Positions 49,512 to 60,430 of a stretch of DNA of 64,000 nucleotides are shown here, piece after piece. This DNA comes from Blastomyces gilchristii SLH14081 (Eukaryota; Ascomycota; Eurotiomycetes; Onygenales; Ajellomycetaceae): NCBI RefSeq assembly GCF_000003855.2, contig NW_003101681.1:3373896-3437895 (forward strand). The letters run 5' to 3'. The notes under the pieces were generated by a model. That model was not told where the DNA came from, did not search any database, and saw nothing but the letters and a program-made list of their open reading frames with translations. Both the position numbers and the translations under genes were made by a program. The number at the start of each line of letters is the position of its first letter. The stretch's first letter is position 1.

Positions 49512-50012
49512 AACTACTAATTGAACTTGAATTCCTACTTTCTAACTTCACTATTTCTCTGTATATTGACAATAATGATGTAATTATCATAGTGAGCAGT
49601 GACAAGGTCATCTACAACAAACATTATATTGATATACAACATCATCTTGTCTGTGATACTACTATACTACTGCATCAGACATTGTCAAGATTGAACAGAT
49701 GAACACTACTAGCATAGCTGCAGATACTCTTATGAAAGTATTGATCTTCAAAGTTCATGAAAACACTCTGATTAATATGGAGATTCAGATGCCTACAGCC
49801 TGCAAAGCTCTGCGGGCATTTCAACATATACAAGGCCTAATCAGACTGATACCTCTATGCTAATTTTCTTTAATTCTTCAACTCTTGTTAGTTCTCCATA
49901 AAATTCTTGATAAAAGACACTATCATTTTTATATGTAATATTCTTTCTCTAGTTATAGAACTACTCTGCTGAGTTGTAAATATCTACTCAGTAAAACAGT
50001 GATCAAGAGAAG
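49512..50012 (+). pseudogene. Copia-1 RNase H end and polypurine tract
   Basis: Continues RNase H after LINE-3: DKVIYNKHYIDIQHHLV (Copia KHIDIRYHxVR pattern), then after a frameshift IVKIEQMNTTSIAADTLMK (I..ADxLTK). The tract AAGAGAAG just before 50013 is the probable polypurine tract. Confidence 0.85.
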
Positions 50013-50159
50013 TGTCAGATTCTCTCTCTACAGAGTGATTACTTCTGTATAAGCAAGGTGTTCACTAATCACTTAGCAAATACTTATCACATATACAACA
50101 CTGCACAATAGATAGATCTCACTAATATAATCAACTACTACATTATATCACCTTTATTA
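50013..50159 (+). repeat. 3' LTR of Copia-1 (147 bp)
   Basis: Matches the 5' LTR at both ends but has 30 extra bases in the middle (about 50045-50080). The inner start is eroded (TCTCTCTCTACAGAG), as in the other 3' LTRs. Confidence 0.88.
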
Positions 50160-50709
50160 AAATATAATTATTTTAAATCTTACATACAAAGATTTGATAC
50201 TAGATTTGATTTAACAAAATACTCATGCTGTCATTTAAATTAAAATTCTGAGTATATTATAATATACTATGTATTATACAATGATCTCAGAGTCAGATTG
50301 AAAGAGAAGTATGATATAACTCAAGTATATATGAGATTTTTATTTTCAATTGAGATAGAAATTAAATACTTAATAGATTTTCCATTAGAAACTCAAGTAG
50401 TTATAAGTAAATAACTGTTTTCAGAATTGCTTAAATGTGAAGAGATGAAAATTGTTCAGATATAATCTGTTAAAACAGCTATATACTATTTTTAAATATG
50501 TTTATTTTATTATTATCTTTTTTTACATTTTCTTTTCTATTCTTGTCTATCTACTTATTTAATGTGTCTGTCTTTAAAATTTTGTTTCTTTTCTTCGTCA
50601 TATTATTTTCTAAATAATTTCAAAAGTATTAAAAAATGTTATAAATACTGTAATTGATAAAAGACTTCTATATTTTGAACTGAAATTTTCTGATTTTGAA
50701 TATCTGAAA
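50160..50709 (+). mobile_element. LINE-A segment 4: ORF2 end and 3' UTR
   Basis: Follows LINE-3 48825-49380: ORF2 C-terminus (Cys/His-like block with ILSILIYYV, then ARLKEKYD-type coding), stop and 3' UTR. It ends with TGAAA (50705-50709), the Copia-2 duplication. It is more AT-rich than LINE-1/2/3 at the same place, consistent with greater age. Confidence 0.87.
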
Positions 50710-50804
50710 TGTCGGGTCACATGATCTGACTTACTAATCTTTTCATCACATAACTTCTCACAAGATAGTAACCTTTCAATCAAGCAAGCTTTACACCTTT
50801 CATA
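50710..50804 (+). repeat. 5' LTR of Copia-2 (95 bp)
   Basis: TGTCGGGTCACATGATC ... CACCTTTCATA. Boundaries are set by the TGAAA duplication and by the matching 95 bp at 62119-62213. The end TA instead of CA is shared by both copies. Very short for an LTR, but short LTRs are common in fungal Copia elements. Confidence 0.88.
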
Positions 50805-50813
50805 GGTTATGAG
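50805..50813 (+). promoter_or_regulatory. Primer binding site, half-tRNA(iMet) type
   Basis: GGTTATGAG directly follows the LTR. This is complementary to the anticodon stem-loop of initiator tRNA-Met (CUCAUAACC), the site used by Drosophila copia and yeast Ty5 through a cleaved half-tRNA, rather than to a tRNA 3' end. The 9-base match and exact position support it; the role is inferred from family knowledge. Confidence 0.7.
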
Positions 50814-52581
50814 GCATATTTTACGCAAAAGAACACTGTTAATTCGGGATTCCTTCTTAATATAATCATTATTTTAACTACTGCTTCATTCCATACACTT
50901 CTCAGGTGTTAAAATCATCTTATTCTATCAGTATTCACGTGTTTGAGATCTCGTTAATTAATAATACTACTGCCAACTTAAAAAAAAAAAGACTTGCAGA
51001 AACCATATCATATTGTAAAAAAGCAAAAAAAAGAGAACAATATTAGCAAGAATTCAATAAATGAATATCAAGATAGTGAATTTATCACAATCTCACTTCT
51101 ATACATATTTGTGATCTCATGTTCTATTCACTGAGTCAGTTGCTGTTAATGATATTAATTCTTTAAATATATACTCCCTCAGTGAATATTCTTCTAAAGC
51201 ATTTGAAAGCTTCATAAATAAATGTTCTAAAACACTCACTCAATTTGAAGCTGGTTTGAATACAGGTTCTGACACAGTTAGGCCGGCCTCTCAATCTATT
51301 CAATGTACTTAACAGCTCGATGTAGCTGGTTCTTATGATGAGAATAATAAACACTCAGATATCTACTGCTTAGATAAGATAATATCAGATCAGCAGATGC
51401 AACATCTGATAATAATATTTAAGATGAAGAAAAAGAGATGTAGAGCTCTAGTGCTTGAATTACAACTGCAAAAACTCTGTTAACAGAGATTCTCATCTGA
51501 TCAATCTCAGAATATAAACAATTATTCTGTTATCACTTATACAGTTTGTACACATACATGAGATTCTAATGTCAGTGAAAGGTTGAAATACAATATCTAT
51601 GATTCAGATAGCTGTGTTGACAAGATAATCTCTTAATTTAAGAAAGCTATCAAGAATACTATGACATTAAACAGTCTAACTCACACATTGAATTCCATCA
51701 CATTAAGCATTTTTATGAAAATGAAACTATTCAATACACAGTATTGAAACATGATAGAGAAATAGCAGGCTCAGAACTCTCTATAAAGAGATACTGAATA
51801 AGTATTATTCTAAGATATCAGAGACTGATGACTCTATGCATTTATCTCATACTTATTGAGTACAGATATTAGATCACATGTCTTTAAATATAATGCAAAT
51901 TAAATTGCTTATACTCTCTGAAATGTGATTGAAAAGAAATACTCTGTCTTAAAAACACAGTTACACTGTGAGATAGTTCTGAAATTGATAGTACTTAATA
52001 ATACATAGATTGTCAATCTACACATATTCTTTAATAAGTTTCAGACTGCTATTATAAAATTGAAGATGATGAATACTCTCTCTTCAGATGTGTGAATACT
52101 TAATATCTGCTACTCAGTTCTACTCAACAATTAAAGAGCTTATATATAAAAGAAGATAGAGAAGATACAGAATTTCAAATCTACAGCTATGATATTGAAT
52201 ATTCATCTTCTCATTAAGAAGGTCCGCTCGCAGCTTGATTCTTCAAAGAATAAAAAGTATCTACAGAGTATAGATACTGCAGCTAACTCTGCGATAACAG
52301 CTACAACAGCTACAACAGCTACAATACTTATATCAATTTTAACAATAATACATTGAATTCGGCCCGTGAAGTCTGTACTGTATGAGGTTATAATAGTTCT
52401 CAAGAGACCTTCTATAATTATTAAGATTCAGACAATTCATCTACATGTACTGAATGCAAGAGATCTTACTTTGATAACAACTGATTAATCAATTTAGATA
52501 GTACTCTGAATAATTGAAAGATCTACAATACTGCAAGAATAAAGAAATTCAAAGAGAAGAAGGATAAGAATAATAGTAAGA
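50814..52581 (+). pseudogene. Copia-2 leader and gag
   Basis: A + frame can be followed from about 51060 (NIKIVNLSQ) through SLSEYSSKAFESFINK at 51180-51230 and ending in a Ser/Asp-rich zinc-like segment (STCTECKRSYFDNN at about 52435-52480). A triplet repeat of CTACAACAG (about 52300-52325) encodes a Thr/Ala run. Numerous stops. It ends at TAAGA (52577-52581), where Gypsy-B enters; coding continues at 58313. Confidence 0.65.
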
Positions 52582-52874
52582 TGTGGCGGGCTGCGCGAGA
52601 TCATTATATAGACTATTCCTTTACACTTCATAGATTCAGCCGAAAGCTCCGATTCTCAGTCATTCTCAATCGCCGATCCTCGGCTGAAAAACCCACAGAA
52701 TTCCTATTCTTCTGCCCCGAAGCTTCACCGCGTACACACTGTGTACACATATAAATATTCACTCTGATCACTGATTCTTACACTTTCTCTTTCTTTTTCC
52801 TCTTTAACATTTTTCACTTTGTTATATAAGACCTATATATATTATACTGATCTATTCAGTGTAGATCTCTTACA
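52582..52874 (+). repeat. 5' LTR of Gypsy-B (293 bp)
   Basis: TGTGGCGGGCTGCGCGAG ... GATCTCTTACA. It includes CpG-rich outer sequence, a TATA-like AATATTC region after TACACATATAAATA (about 52745-52760), and a pyrimidine-rich TTTCTCTTTCTTTTTCC block. The last 40 bases are eroded relative to the 3' LTR. Confidence 0.94.
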
Positions 52875-53179
52875 CTTGAAAAACATTCATCATTTTCTTA
52901 TTAGAAATGATTATTCTCATTGGGAACAATTACTTATCAAGATGATACTTGAATACATAACAATATATAAGAAATAGAAAAAACAACTAAACAGTTAAAC
53001 AGACACTGAGTTCTCAGATAGAAGCTTGTCATCAGTCACTCTGACCTCATAATAAGATCTTACAAAGAGAATATCAGTGAAAGACCTGAGAGTTCTGACA
53101 CTCTAGACCTATGAGATATTTATATGATTACACTTCTTCAGATTTCACAGATATCACACATCTGACAAATAATATAATC

Positions 53180-54300
53180 ATGTCTAATGATAATATGAAA
53201 GAATCCTTGAATATGAGCATAGATATAATATCACAGTGACTTCAAGTAATGTTGAAATTACAACAGTAACAGATAGCTGATATGCATGTAACTCATCAAT
53301 ATCAATATGAGGAAATTCAATAATTATCTCAACTAGAAATCTCTGCACAAGCAACTTCAACACTGACAGAATCAAATATGAATATAATACAAGTACTGAA
53401 GAAATGCTTAGATGTTTCTATATATTTTAATGCTTTCAATCTCACTCTCTACTCATCATGAAGGCTGAAAATGCTTGTGAAACTAAGTGTAGATGAAGAT
53501 ATCATTGATTTACTAATCAATCAAGATTGATATATCAATGAATAATTGAAGAATTATGCAAAACAGAAGTTTCATTCATGAATGAAAGCATGTGAATCAG
53601 TATTACAAATATCTGATAACATTATTAAATATTGTGATATTCTGTTCTGAGACACTATCATGTAACAGAAAGCATTAGATTAATTACAGAGTACTTAACA
53701 GAGAAACACTTTTCTCACAACATTTATCTCTGACTTCAACATCAAGATCATAGAAGTAGGTGATCAATCTTGAGACAATTAAATAAAGATTAGTATACTT
53801 AAGAAGATATTAACTTTTGAACTCTTACAGACTCTCATAAGTATAGATAAAGATCAGACTTATGAAGATTTCTGTGTACAACTTTAGACATTGAATTATC
53901 ATCTTATCAAGCTCAAGAGTATACAGAAGAGTGATAGAAGATGTTACATCTCAGTCACTTATACATCTGCACTAAGGAATAACAACAATAATGCAGATGC
54001 TATGAACTGAGTAGACTTGAATATCTATACATAAGCAAGAGTCTTCATCATCTGAACAGGCTTCTGAGTTTCTGAGATCACTTCTGAACAAGTCACTGAT
54101 CAATGTCAATGAGAGGTATGCATTAACTGTAACTGATCAGAACATATTACTTTCAACTGTGAATCAGCCTATATATCTTCTTACTCAAAGAATGATTCAA
54201 TGCCTGTCTGCATCAATCACATTGCATTGAAGAAAGATTCAGAAAATAACTATGAGAATATTCTCATGAAACAGAGAAAAGATTAGCTTCTGTTCAAATT
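53180..54300 (+). pseudogene. Gypsy-B gag
   Basis: ATG at 53180 (MSNDNMKESLNMSIDII), about 305 bases after the LTR. About 370 codons with TGA/TAA/TAG interruptions. The C-terminal zinc knuckle at 54119-54160 keeps all ligands, CINCNWSEHITFNC (CX2CX4HX4C), with W from TGA. Upstream central region (SSWRLKMLVKLSVDED, about 53457-53500) is capsid-like. Nucleocapsid/capsid role by family. Confidence 0.8.
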
Positions 54301-57300
54301 TATAAACAGAAGCTTGAAGAGATCAGACAATAATAATTTGAAGAGAAAATAGTAATAAATGTGATTCTTGTATCTACTGTGATCAATATCACGTATAATA
54401 TGAAAGTCATGATAGACAGCAGTCTATGTTATTATGCAATGATTAAACCTTTAGTTGTAAGATATTATAACCTTCAGTGTATTCTCTTATCAAAACCCTG
54501 ACTTCTCACAGAATTTGATGATTCAAAAGACATTCACACTCATTATATGATGAAACTAGACATAGATGTTAGAGAATATTAATATGAAGATATCTATGCA
54601 TATAAAGTTAATAATCTTGAGTATGATCTTATACTAGAACTTGTCTGACTATCTGAACAAGACATCTTATTAAATGCTTAAAACAGAAGTGTAATATTCT
54701 CTAACAATGATAGAATTCATGAAGATGATATTCATAAGACTATGAATCTTACACAGATCTCTGTCAATGCTTATAAAATGCTCTGAAAAAGAAGTCATTG
54801 ATGAGACTGCTGACAAAGTCACTGATAGCAGAATTATATATCAATGTATTCTGTCAGTCTGACTGATATTAAGAAAGCTCTAGAGAAGTTATCTCATACT
54901 ACAATAACAGATTCTCACACAGAACTCTCTGAATAATATCATGAATATCTAGATATCTTCTGACAAGATGACATTATGAATATATCTTCTTTATGAGGCT
55001 CAGAAGTGAATCACAGTATCAAGTTAGAAAAGAAAAATGATAAGAATCTCAAGTTATCATAAGGTTCTCTTTATAATATATCTTGAGATGAACTTCTTCT
55101 TCTTCAGAAGACACTCAATGACCTATTAAATAAGAAATTCATATATATTAGTAACTCTTTCACTACAGCTTCTATTCTCTTTATAAAGAAATCAGATGAA
55201 GAACTCTGATTCTGTGTAAAGTATTGAGAATTGAACAGATTAATCAAGAGGAATCACTATTCTTTATCTCTTATCAATGAAACCCTAGCTTGTATCAAAC
55301 AAGCTCAATGATTTATAAAACTAGATATTATTATCATGTTTCATAACATTCATATCACTGAAGAAGATGAATAACTTACAATATTTTGAATATATTATAA
55401 TCTCTTTGAATAAGTAGTCACACTCTTTGAACTGACTAATGCTCTCACTACATTTCAGAAGTATATTAACTGAGCACTCTGAGATTTTCTTCATAAGATT
55501 TATATCTGTATATCTTGATAACATTCTCATCTTGACTAATAAGTTCAGAAAAGAATATCAAGAACACATGTGAAGAGTATTACAATTATTACAAGAAGCA
55601 GAACTATTAATAGATATTGACAAGTGTGATATTAAAGTCAAGAGTATAAAATATCTAGGTTTTCTCATAGAAGCTGGTAAGAGAATTTGAATGAATTCTG
55701 AGAAAGTCTCTATCATTCTTGAATGAGAAGCTTCATATACTGTGAAGAATGTATAAAGCTTCATTGAATTTGCTAACTTCTATCAGTGATTTATAAGAAA
55801 CTTCTCAGATATTATAAGATCACTTACAGAACTCACTAAGAAAAACTCAGTATTTCAATAATCAGCAGACACTGATACTGTCTTTATATAGATAAAGAAG
55901 ATATTCATTAATACATCTCTGCTAATGATATTTAATTCTAACTGTGAATCAGTTATTGAAGCTGACTTCTCTGACTATATTACAGAAAGAGCTATATTAC
56001 AATATGATAATAAAGATATCTTATAACTATATGTCTTCATATCTAAGAAGTTGAGCCTCACTGAATGTAACTATGAGATCTATTACAAGAACCTTCTCAT
56101 GATTGTACACTATCTAGAAGAATGAGACTCTGAACTTCAAAGTATCTCTGAATTTGAGATAATCACAGATTATAAGAATCTTAAGTACTTCATAACTATC
56201 TGTAAACTCACTGAATAATAGATATAATAATCTGAGTTCTTAAGCTGCTTTCATGTTACAATACACTATTATCTCAGTAGTCAGAACTCAATGATAGATG
56301 GTCTCTCATAATAAGAGCAAGATATGCCTTTCATTATAACAGACACCTGTTGAATGAACTGAGAATATCAGCTTCTAGATCTGAAGATATTAGTTAATCA
56401 AGATAAAACAACTCATGACACTATACAGACTTCTCTGATTAGAACACTCTCTCTCTGAACTGTCACTGACACTAACACTGATATCAACACTGACACTGAT
56501 ACTGATATCTCAACTTCTTCTGAACCTACACTGAATGAATTATGATATGTAACAGCTTAAACTGATGAACTTCTTCAAGCACTCACTGAAGCAGTATATC
56601 AACAAGCACTCTGATTCTCCTCAGAACTATGTATAAGAAGTGACATCTCAGAATACTCAATTGATGATAATAATACTCTGTAGTTCTGTGAATAATATTG
56701 AGTTCTTCACTCTGAATTCTTATGCACTCAGATAATGCAAGAGATGCATGATTCATATATAACTGATTATTCAGATTATAAATAATTGTACTGAATAATC
56801 TCTTAAGAGTTCTACTGACCTGAGATATTAAACAGTATCAGATATTTATTTGAAACTGTAACTGTTATTCTTCATCATCTCATAAAAAGAACTGTAGAAA
56901 AGATCTCCTGAACCCCTCCAATTCCTCTGATAGACTCGATAAGGATGTAGTATCTGACTTTGCTGTTGATCTCTCTAAGAGCAAGAATTGTAAGAACAAT
57001 GTGATTATTATGAACTGATTGAGCAACGATATAATATTGAAACCTTGTGATAAGATAAATACTGAATAAGTTATCAAAGCTTTTCTACAGAGTCTGTTCT
57101 ATCAGATGTATAAATTACTGAGATCTATAGTATCAGATCAGAGTCATTAATTCATGAGTATTCTCTGAACAAGAATCTGTCAAGTGCTCAAGATTATATG
57201 CTGTTTATTAACTATCTATCACTCTGAGACTGATGATGTGTCAGAACAGATAATTCAGACTGTAAAGAATTCTCTTTATAAGTTCTGCAACTACTTATAA

Positions 57301-58000
57301 GTTAATTAACATGATCTTCTTCTACACACAGAGATCACTATCAATGACTGAGATACTGTCTTAACAGATATAAGCCTGTTCTTTCTTACACACAGTTATC
57401 ACATGAAAGTATTAAATCTTCTAAAAATCACACATTTCATACTAAACTCTCACAGTTCAATTCAGATTGTTATTAATATAGTAATGAAGCTCTGAGATGT
57501 CTGTGACTAAGCAGAGGTCTTCATGACAACTGTGAAACAAGATCAAGAGAACTGAATCAATGTTCACTGAGATCTCACTAAGCAATATAAGATAGAAGAC
57601 TTGGTGTGATTAAATCTCAAGAATATATGAATCACATATTCATCTTATACAATGAATTACCACCATGCTAAGTATATAGTAATAGAAGTTCTAGATAGTT
57701 ATAACTATTATCTTGACATATCATCAGAAATTCATGATGTCTTTCATATAAATTTACTTCACTATGCTGTCATCAATTCATTCTCTTCTCAACTGATTTC
57801 TGACTGACAGCCGCCAGGGATCATACAAGAAGATAATGAACTTGAATGAGAGATTGAAGATATTCTTGATAAGAGATCTCACAGTCACAGTTAATAATAT
57901 CTTGTAAAATTAGTTGACTATGATTGTCTGACCTGAACTTTGAGTTCTGCATTATCTGAGATCACAGCCCTTGACTGATGAGAACTACACATGATCAGAG
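54300..58000 (+). pseudogene. Gypsy-B pol: PR, RT, RNase H, integrase, chromodomain
   Basis: PR near 54400 reads MIDSSLCYYAMI (D-S-S for D-S/T-G). RT about 55000-55560: KKFIYISNSFTTASILFIKK, NRLIKRNHYSLSLI and KLDIIIMFHNI; the YLDD site lies near 55505-55530, after a frameshift. RNase H about 55920-56220 (IEADFSDYITERAIL). A Thr-Asp repeat linker at 56465-56512. Integrase zinc region about 56660-56830 and core about 56900-57330. At 57790-57990 a chromodomain-like segment (QQYLVKLVDYDCLTW) follows. PPT GAGAAGAGAAGGG precedes the LTR. Confidence 0.85.
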
Positions 58001-58014
58001 AAGAGAAGGGCTAA

Positions 58015-58307
58015 TGTGACAGACTGCGTCTGATCATTATATAGACTATTCCTTTACACTTCATAGATTTCACTGAAAGCTTCAATTCTTGATCATTCTC
58101 AATCACCAATTCTCAGCTGAAAAACTCATGAAATTCCTATTCTTTCACTCTGAAGCTTCACTGTGTACACACTGTGTATGTATATAAATATTCACTCTGA
58201 TTACTGATTCTCACACTTTCTCTTTCTTTTCCTTCTTTAACGTTTTTCACTCTGTTATATAAGACCTATATATATTATACTGATCTATTCGGCGTAGACT
58301 TCTTACA
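58015..58307 (+). repeat. 3' LTR of Gypsy-B (293 bp)
   Basis: TGTGACAGACTGCGTCTG ... GACTTCTTACA. Compared with the 5' LTR, its start and middle are eroded (CACTGTGTACAC versus CACCGCGTACAC), whereas AACGTTTTTC and TTCGGCGTAGAC near its outer end are intact. Confidence 0.94.
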
Positions 58308-58312
58308 TAAGA

Positions 58313-60430
58313 CTAGAATTTAACTATTTATTACAGATGAATCTGCGACTTTTCACATTATAAATCTTACAGAGGTTATAAATATATTAGCCTGTTTTAT
58401 GAAACCTTATAAGAATTTTCTCACTAAATGAGATAGTGGCACTGAATGCCACATTGTGAGTGATAAATTAACACTTTCAGAGCTTATAGTAATTAACAGT
58501 CTGATAGTTTAAGTAACTAATAAGATTATTCTGAAGCTTCAGCGTGTCCGCACTGCATTTATCTCAGTGATTGAAAGATTGATAGAATTTAATTATATAT
58601 ACTATATATCAGAATTATTTACAAAGCTAATCTTTACTAAGCTTTTAAAGTTTCAGAGCTATATTCACTATAATATACATATTAATGCTGAAAAATATTT
58701 TAAGTTTCTGTTCTTAATTAACAGTGATTTCTTCTATATTAATCTGTCTCATAATAACATTTATATTCTATCTTACTGCTCACTGAAATTTTATAATGTA
58801 ATGAATAACTTAATGTATAAAGCAGTGATCTATGCAACTGTTCTAAAATCATAGACAATTTCAACATATTAGAATATGAATGTAGAGTCATTAAGACTCT
58901 TCAGTTATAATAAGATTGAACAGTTAATTAACTTCAAGTTCAGATATTAATTTCTTTATAATCTTATTACTATCTTGATTATCTGCAGTTCATCTGAAGC
59001 AGCTTCTGATAGATAAGTGATATCATCAACTGAAGCATATGAGTGAAAATAGTATATTGAAAATGATCAGAGATCTGTGATTTGATATTACTATTATCAA
59101 CTTGAAGAAACTATTATTCTGTGCCACATGCATTAAGATTAAATAGAAACATGTATTATACAAGAATTTCACATAATATCATGTCATCTGCAAGGTCTTG
59201 AAGGTTTAGATGAATATTTTCAGTGATGAAGAGACTCTTGAGACTGACAATAATATATCATCTTATACAGATAAGAAGCTTGCAATAATAATTACAGATA
59301 ATACTATCTGAATAAGATGAATATTTCTATTCAATTGCAAGAATGAGACATTGAGATATCTAGAGATCTTCAATCAATTTATCAAGAATCTGCTGAGTTA
59401 TGACATTCCAATCATTCACTCAAATTGTGAAGAATTGAATTTAAATGCAGTCACAGTATATACAGTCAGTAAAGATATAAAGTAAGAGTCAACTCTCTCT
59501 TATACTTCACAGCAAGATGAAGTATCTGAATAATTAATAAGATTAATCATTGAAAAGTTCTGATCACTTTTAATAGACTCTTTCACTTGTGAAAAGATGT
59601 GAGATTAGGCAGTTATTACAGTCACAGAGCTGCTTAATCTTATGCCAATCTCAATCATATTGTATAAGATCTCTGAAAATATAAAGCTGATTACAATGTA
59701 TAAAGTCTGACTTGAAGCTCTATCTTCTGCACACAGCATTGACTGATAAGGTTGCAAAGTATTCTTAAAGATAGTTCTCAAGCTTATTAATAAAATAGCT
59801 TTCTGCTTCAAGAAGTTGATTTTTGTAATATATAATAATTTTGTCAATTATAAATTAATGAATTTCTTCAATGAGTGTTTATATATATTAAAAGACATTA
59901 TCTTTCAGAAGAATTTTCATCTTTCTGATTCATTAATATGAATAACACACAATCTGAAGATTCTACTCAATGCAGTCTGTAAAGCAGCTGCAGTCATTTC
60001 TTCAGAAACATCAGATCTACTCACTGTAACAATTTCTGCAGTAATTTCTGCAATGGTTTATTCAGTAACTTCTAACTCATCAACTGATAATCTGTTTATT
60101 AATAAGGAAATTCAATCTGAGTGTTCATTATTTCTTATACTCACTAATAATTGATGAATTGATTATGAAATTTCTGTGAGAATATCTTTCTTTTTAGTGC
60201 AGAATACACTGAACTCTCTGAAACTCACAGTTAAATCTGATAACTCTCTGACATGTATAAGAGATATTACTATAGTGAGAGAATCTTCAGTGAGAGAGTC
60301 TTCAGTGAGAGAATCTTCAGTGAGAAATTATTCAGTGAAGAATAGTCTTCAAGATCTATCTTTCAATTCTGAGATTGCGAGACTTTTAATTCTGAAGAAC
60401 CTCACATTTGTCAAAGCTTTCATGAAATGA
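58313..60430 (+). pseudogene. Copia-2 protease to integrase
   Basis: Resumes Copia-2 after Gypsy-B. The stretch 58567-58854 is readable but unassigned (protease/pre-integrase zone). At about 59110-59330 the Copia integrase pattern appears: CATCIKIK-stop-KHVLY, then AIIITDNTIWIRWIFLF (family DDxTRxxWVYFL, with W from TGA). 60276-60335 holds a short tandem repeat encoding VRESS units in the linker before RT. Stops throughout. Confidence 0.75.

Larger units (their letters stand above)
29578..50159 (+). mobile_element. Copia-1, Ty1/Copia retrotransposon interrupted by LINE-2 and LINE-3
   Basis: LTRs at both ends are flanked by AAATA (29573-29577 and 50161-50165, allowing one base of boundary uncertainty). 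After removing LINE-2, LINE-3 and their duplications the element is about 5.26 kb, normal for Copia. The order gag, PR, integrase, RT, RNase H is the Copia order. The three coding pieces (29695-32107, 39748-41853, 49512-50012) join in frame order at both LINE insertion points. Confidence 0.93.
52582..58307 (+). mobile_element. Gypsy-B, complete Ty3/Gypsy retrotransposon (5726 bp)
   Basis: 293-bp LTRs (52582-52874 and 58015-58307) with a perfect TAAGA duplication (52577-52581, 58308-58312). gag, PR, RT, RNase H, integrase and a chromodomain-like end are in Ty3/Gypsy order. Different from Gypsy-A in LTR, size and protein sequence. It was the last arrival at this spot, since nothing interrupts it. 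Dead through stops in every domain. Confidence 0.95.

Noticed and set aside
55321..57077. Minus-strand open frames in Gypsy-B
   Set aside because: Shadows of the + strand pol; the + strand has ordered RT, RNase H and integrase patterns.
9361..58000. TGA read as tryptophan by an alternative nuclear code
   Set aside because: TAA and TAG also interrupt the frames, LINE-1 still uses TGG at many of these sites, and copies differ from one another by G-to-A, so mutation explains it.
58567..58854. A 95-codon + frame as an independent gene
   Set aside because: It lies within Copia-2 between gag and integrase; most likely protease/pre-integrase sequence with few stops, not a separate gene.
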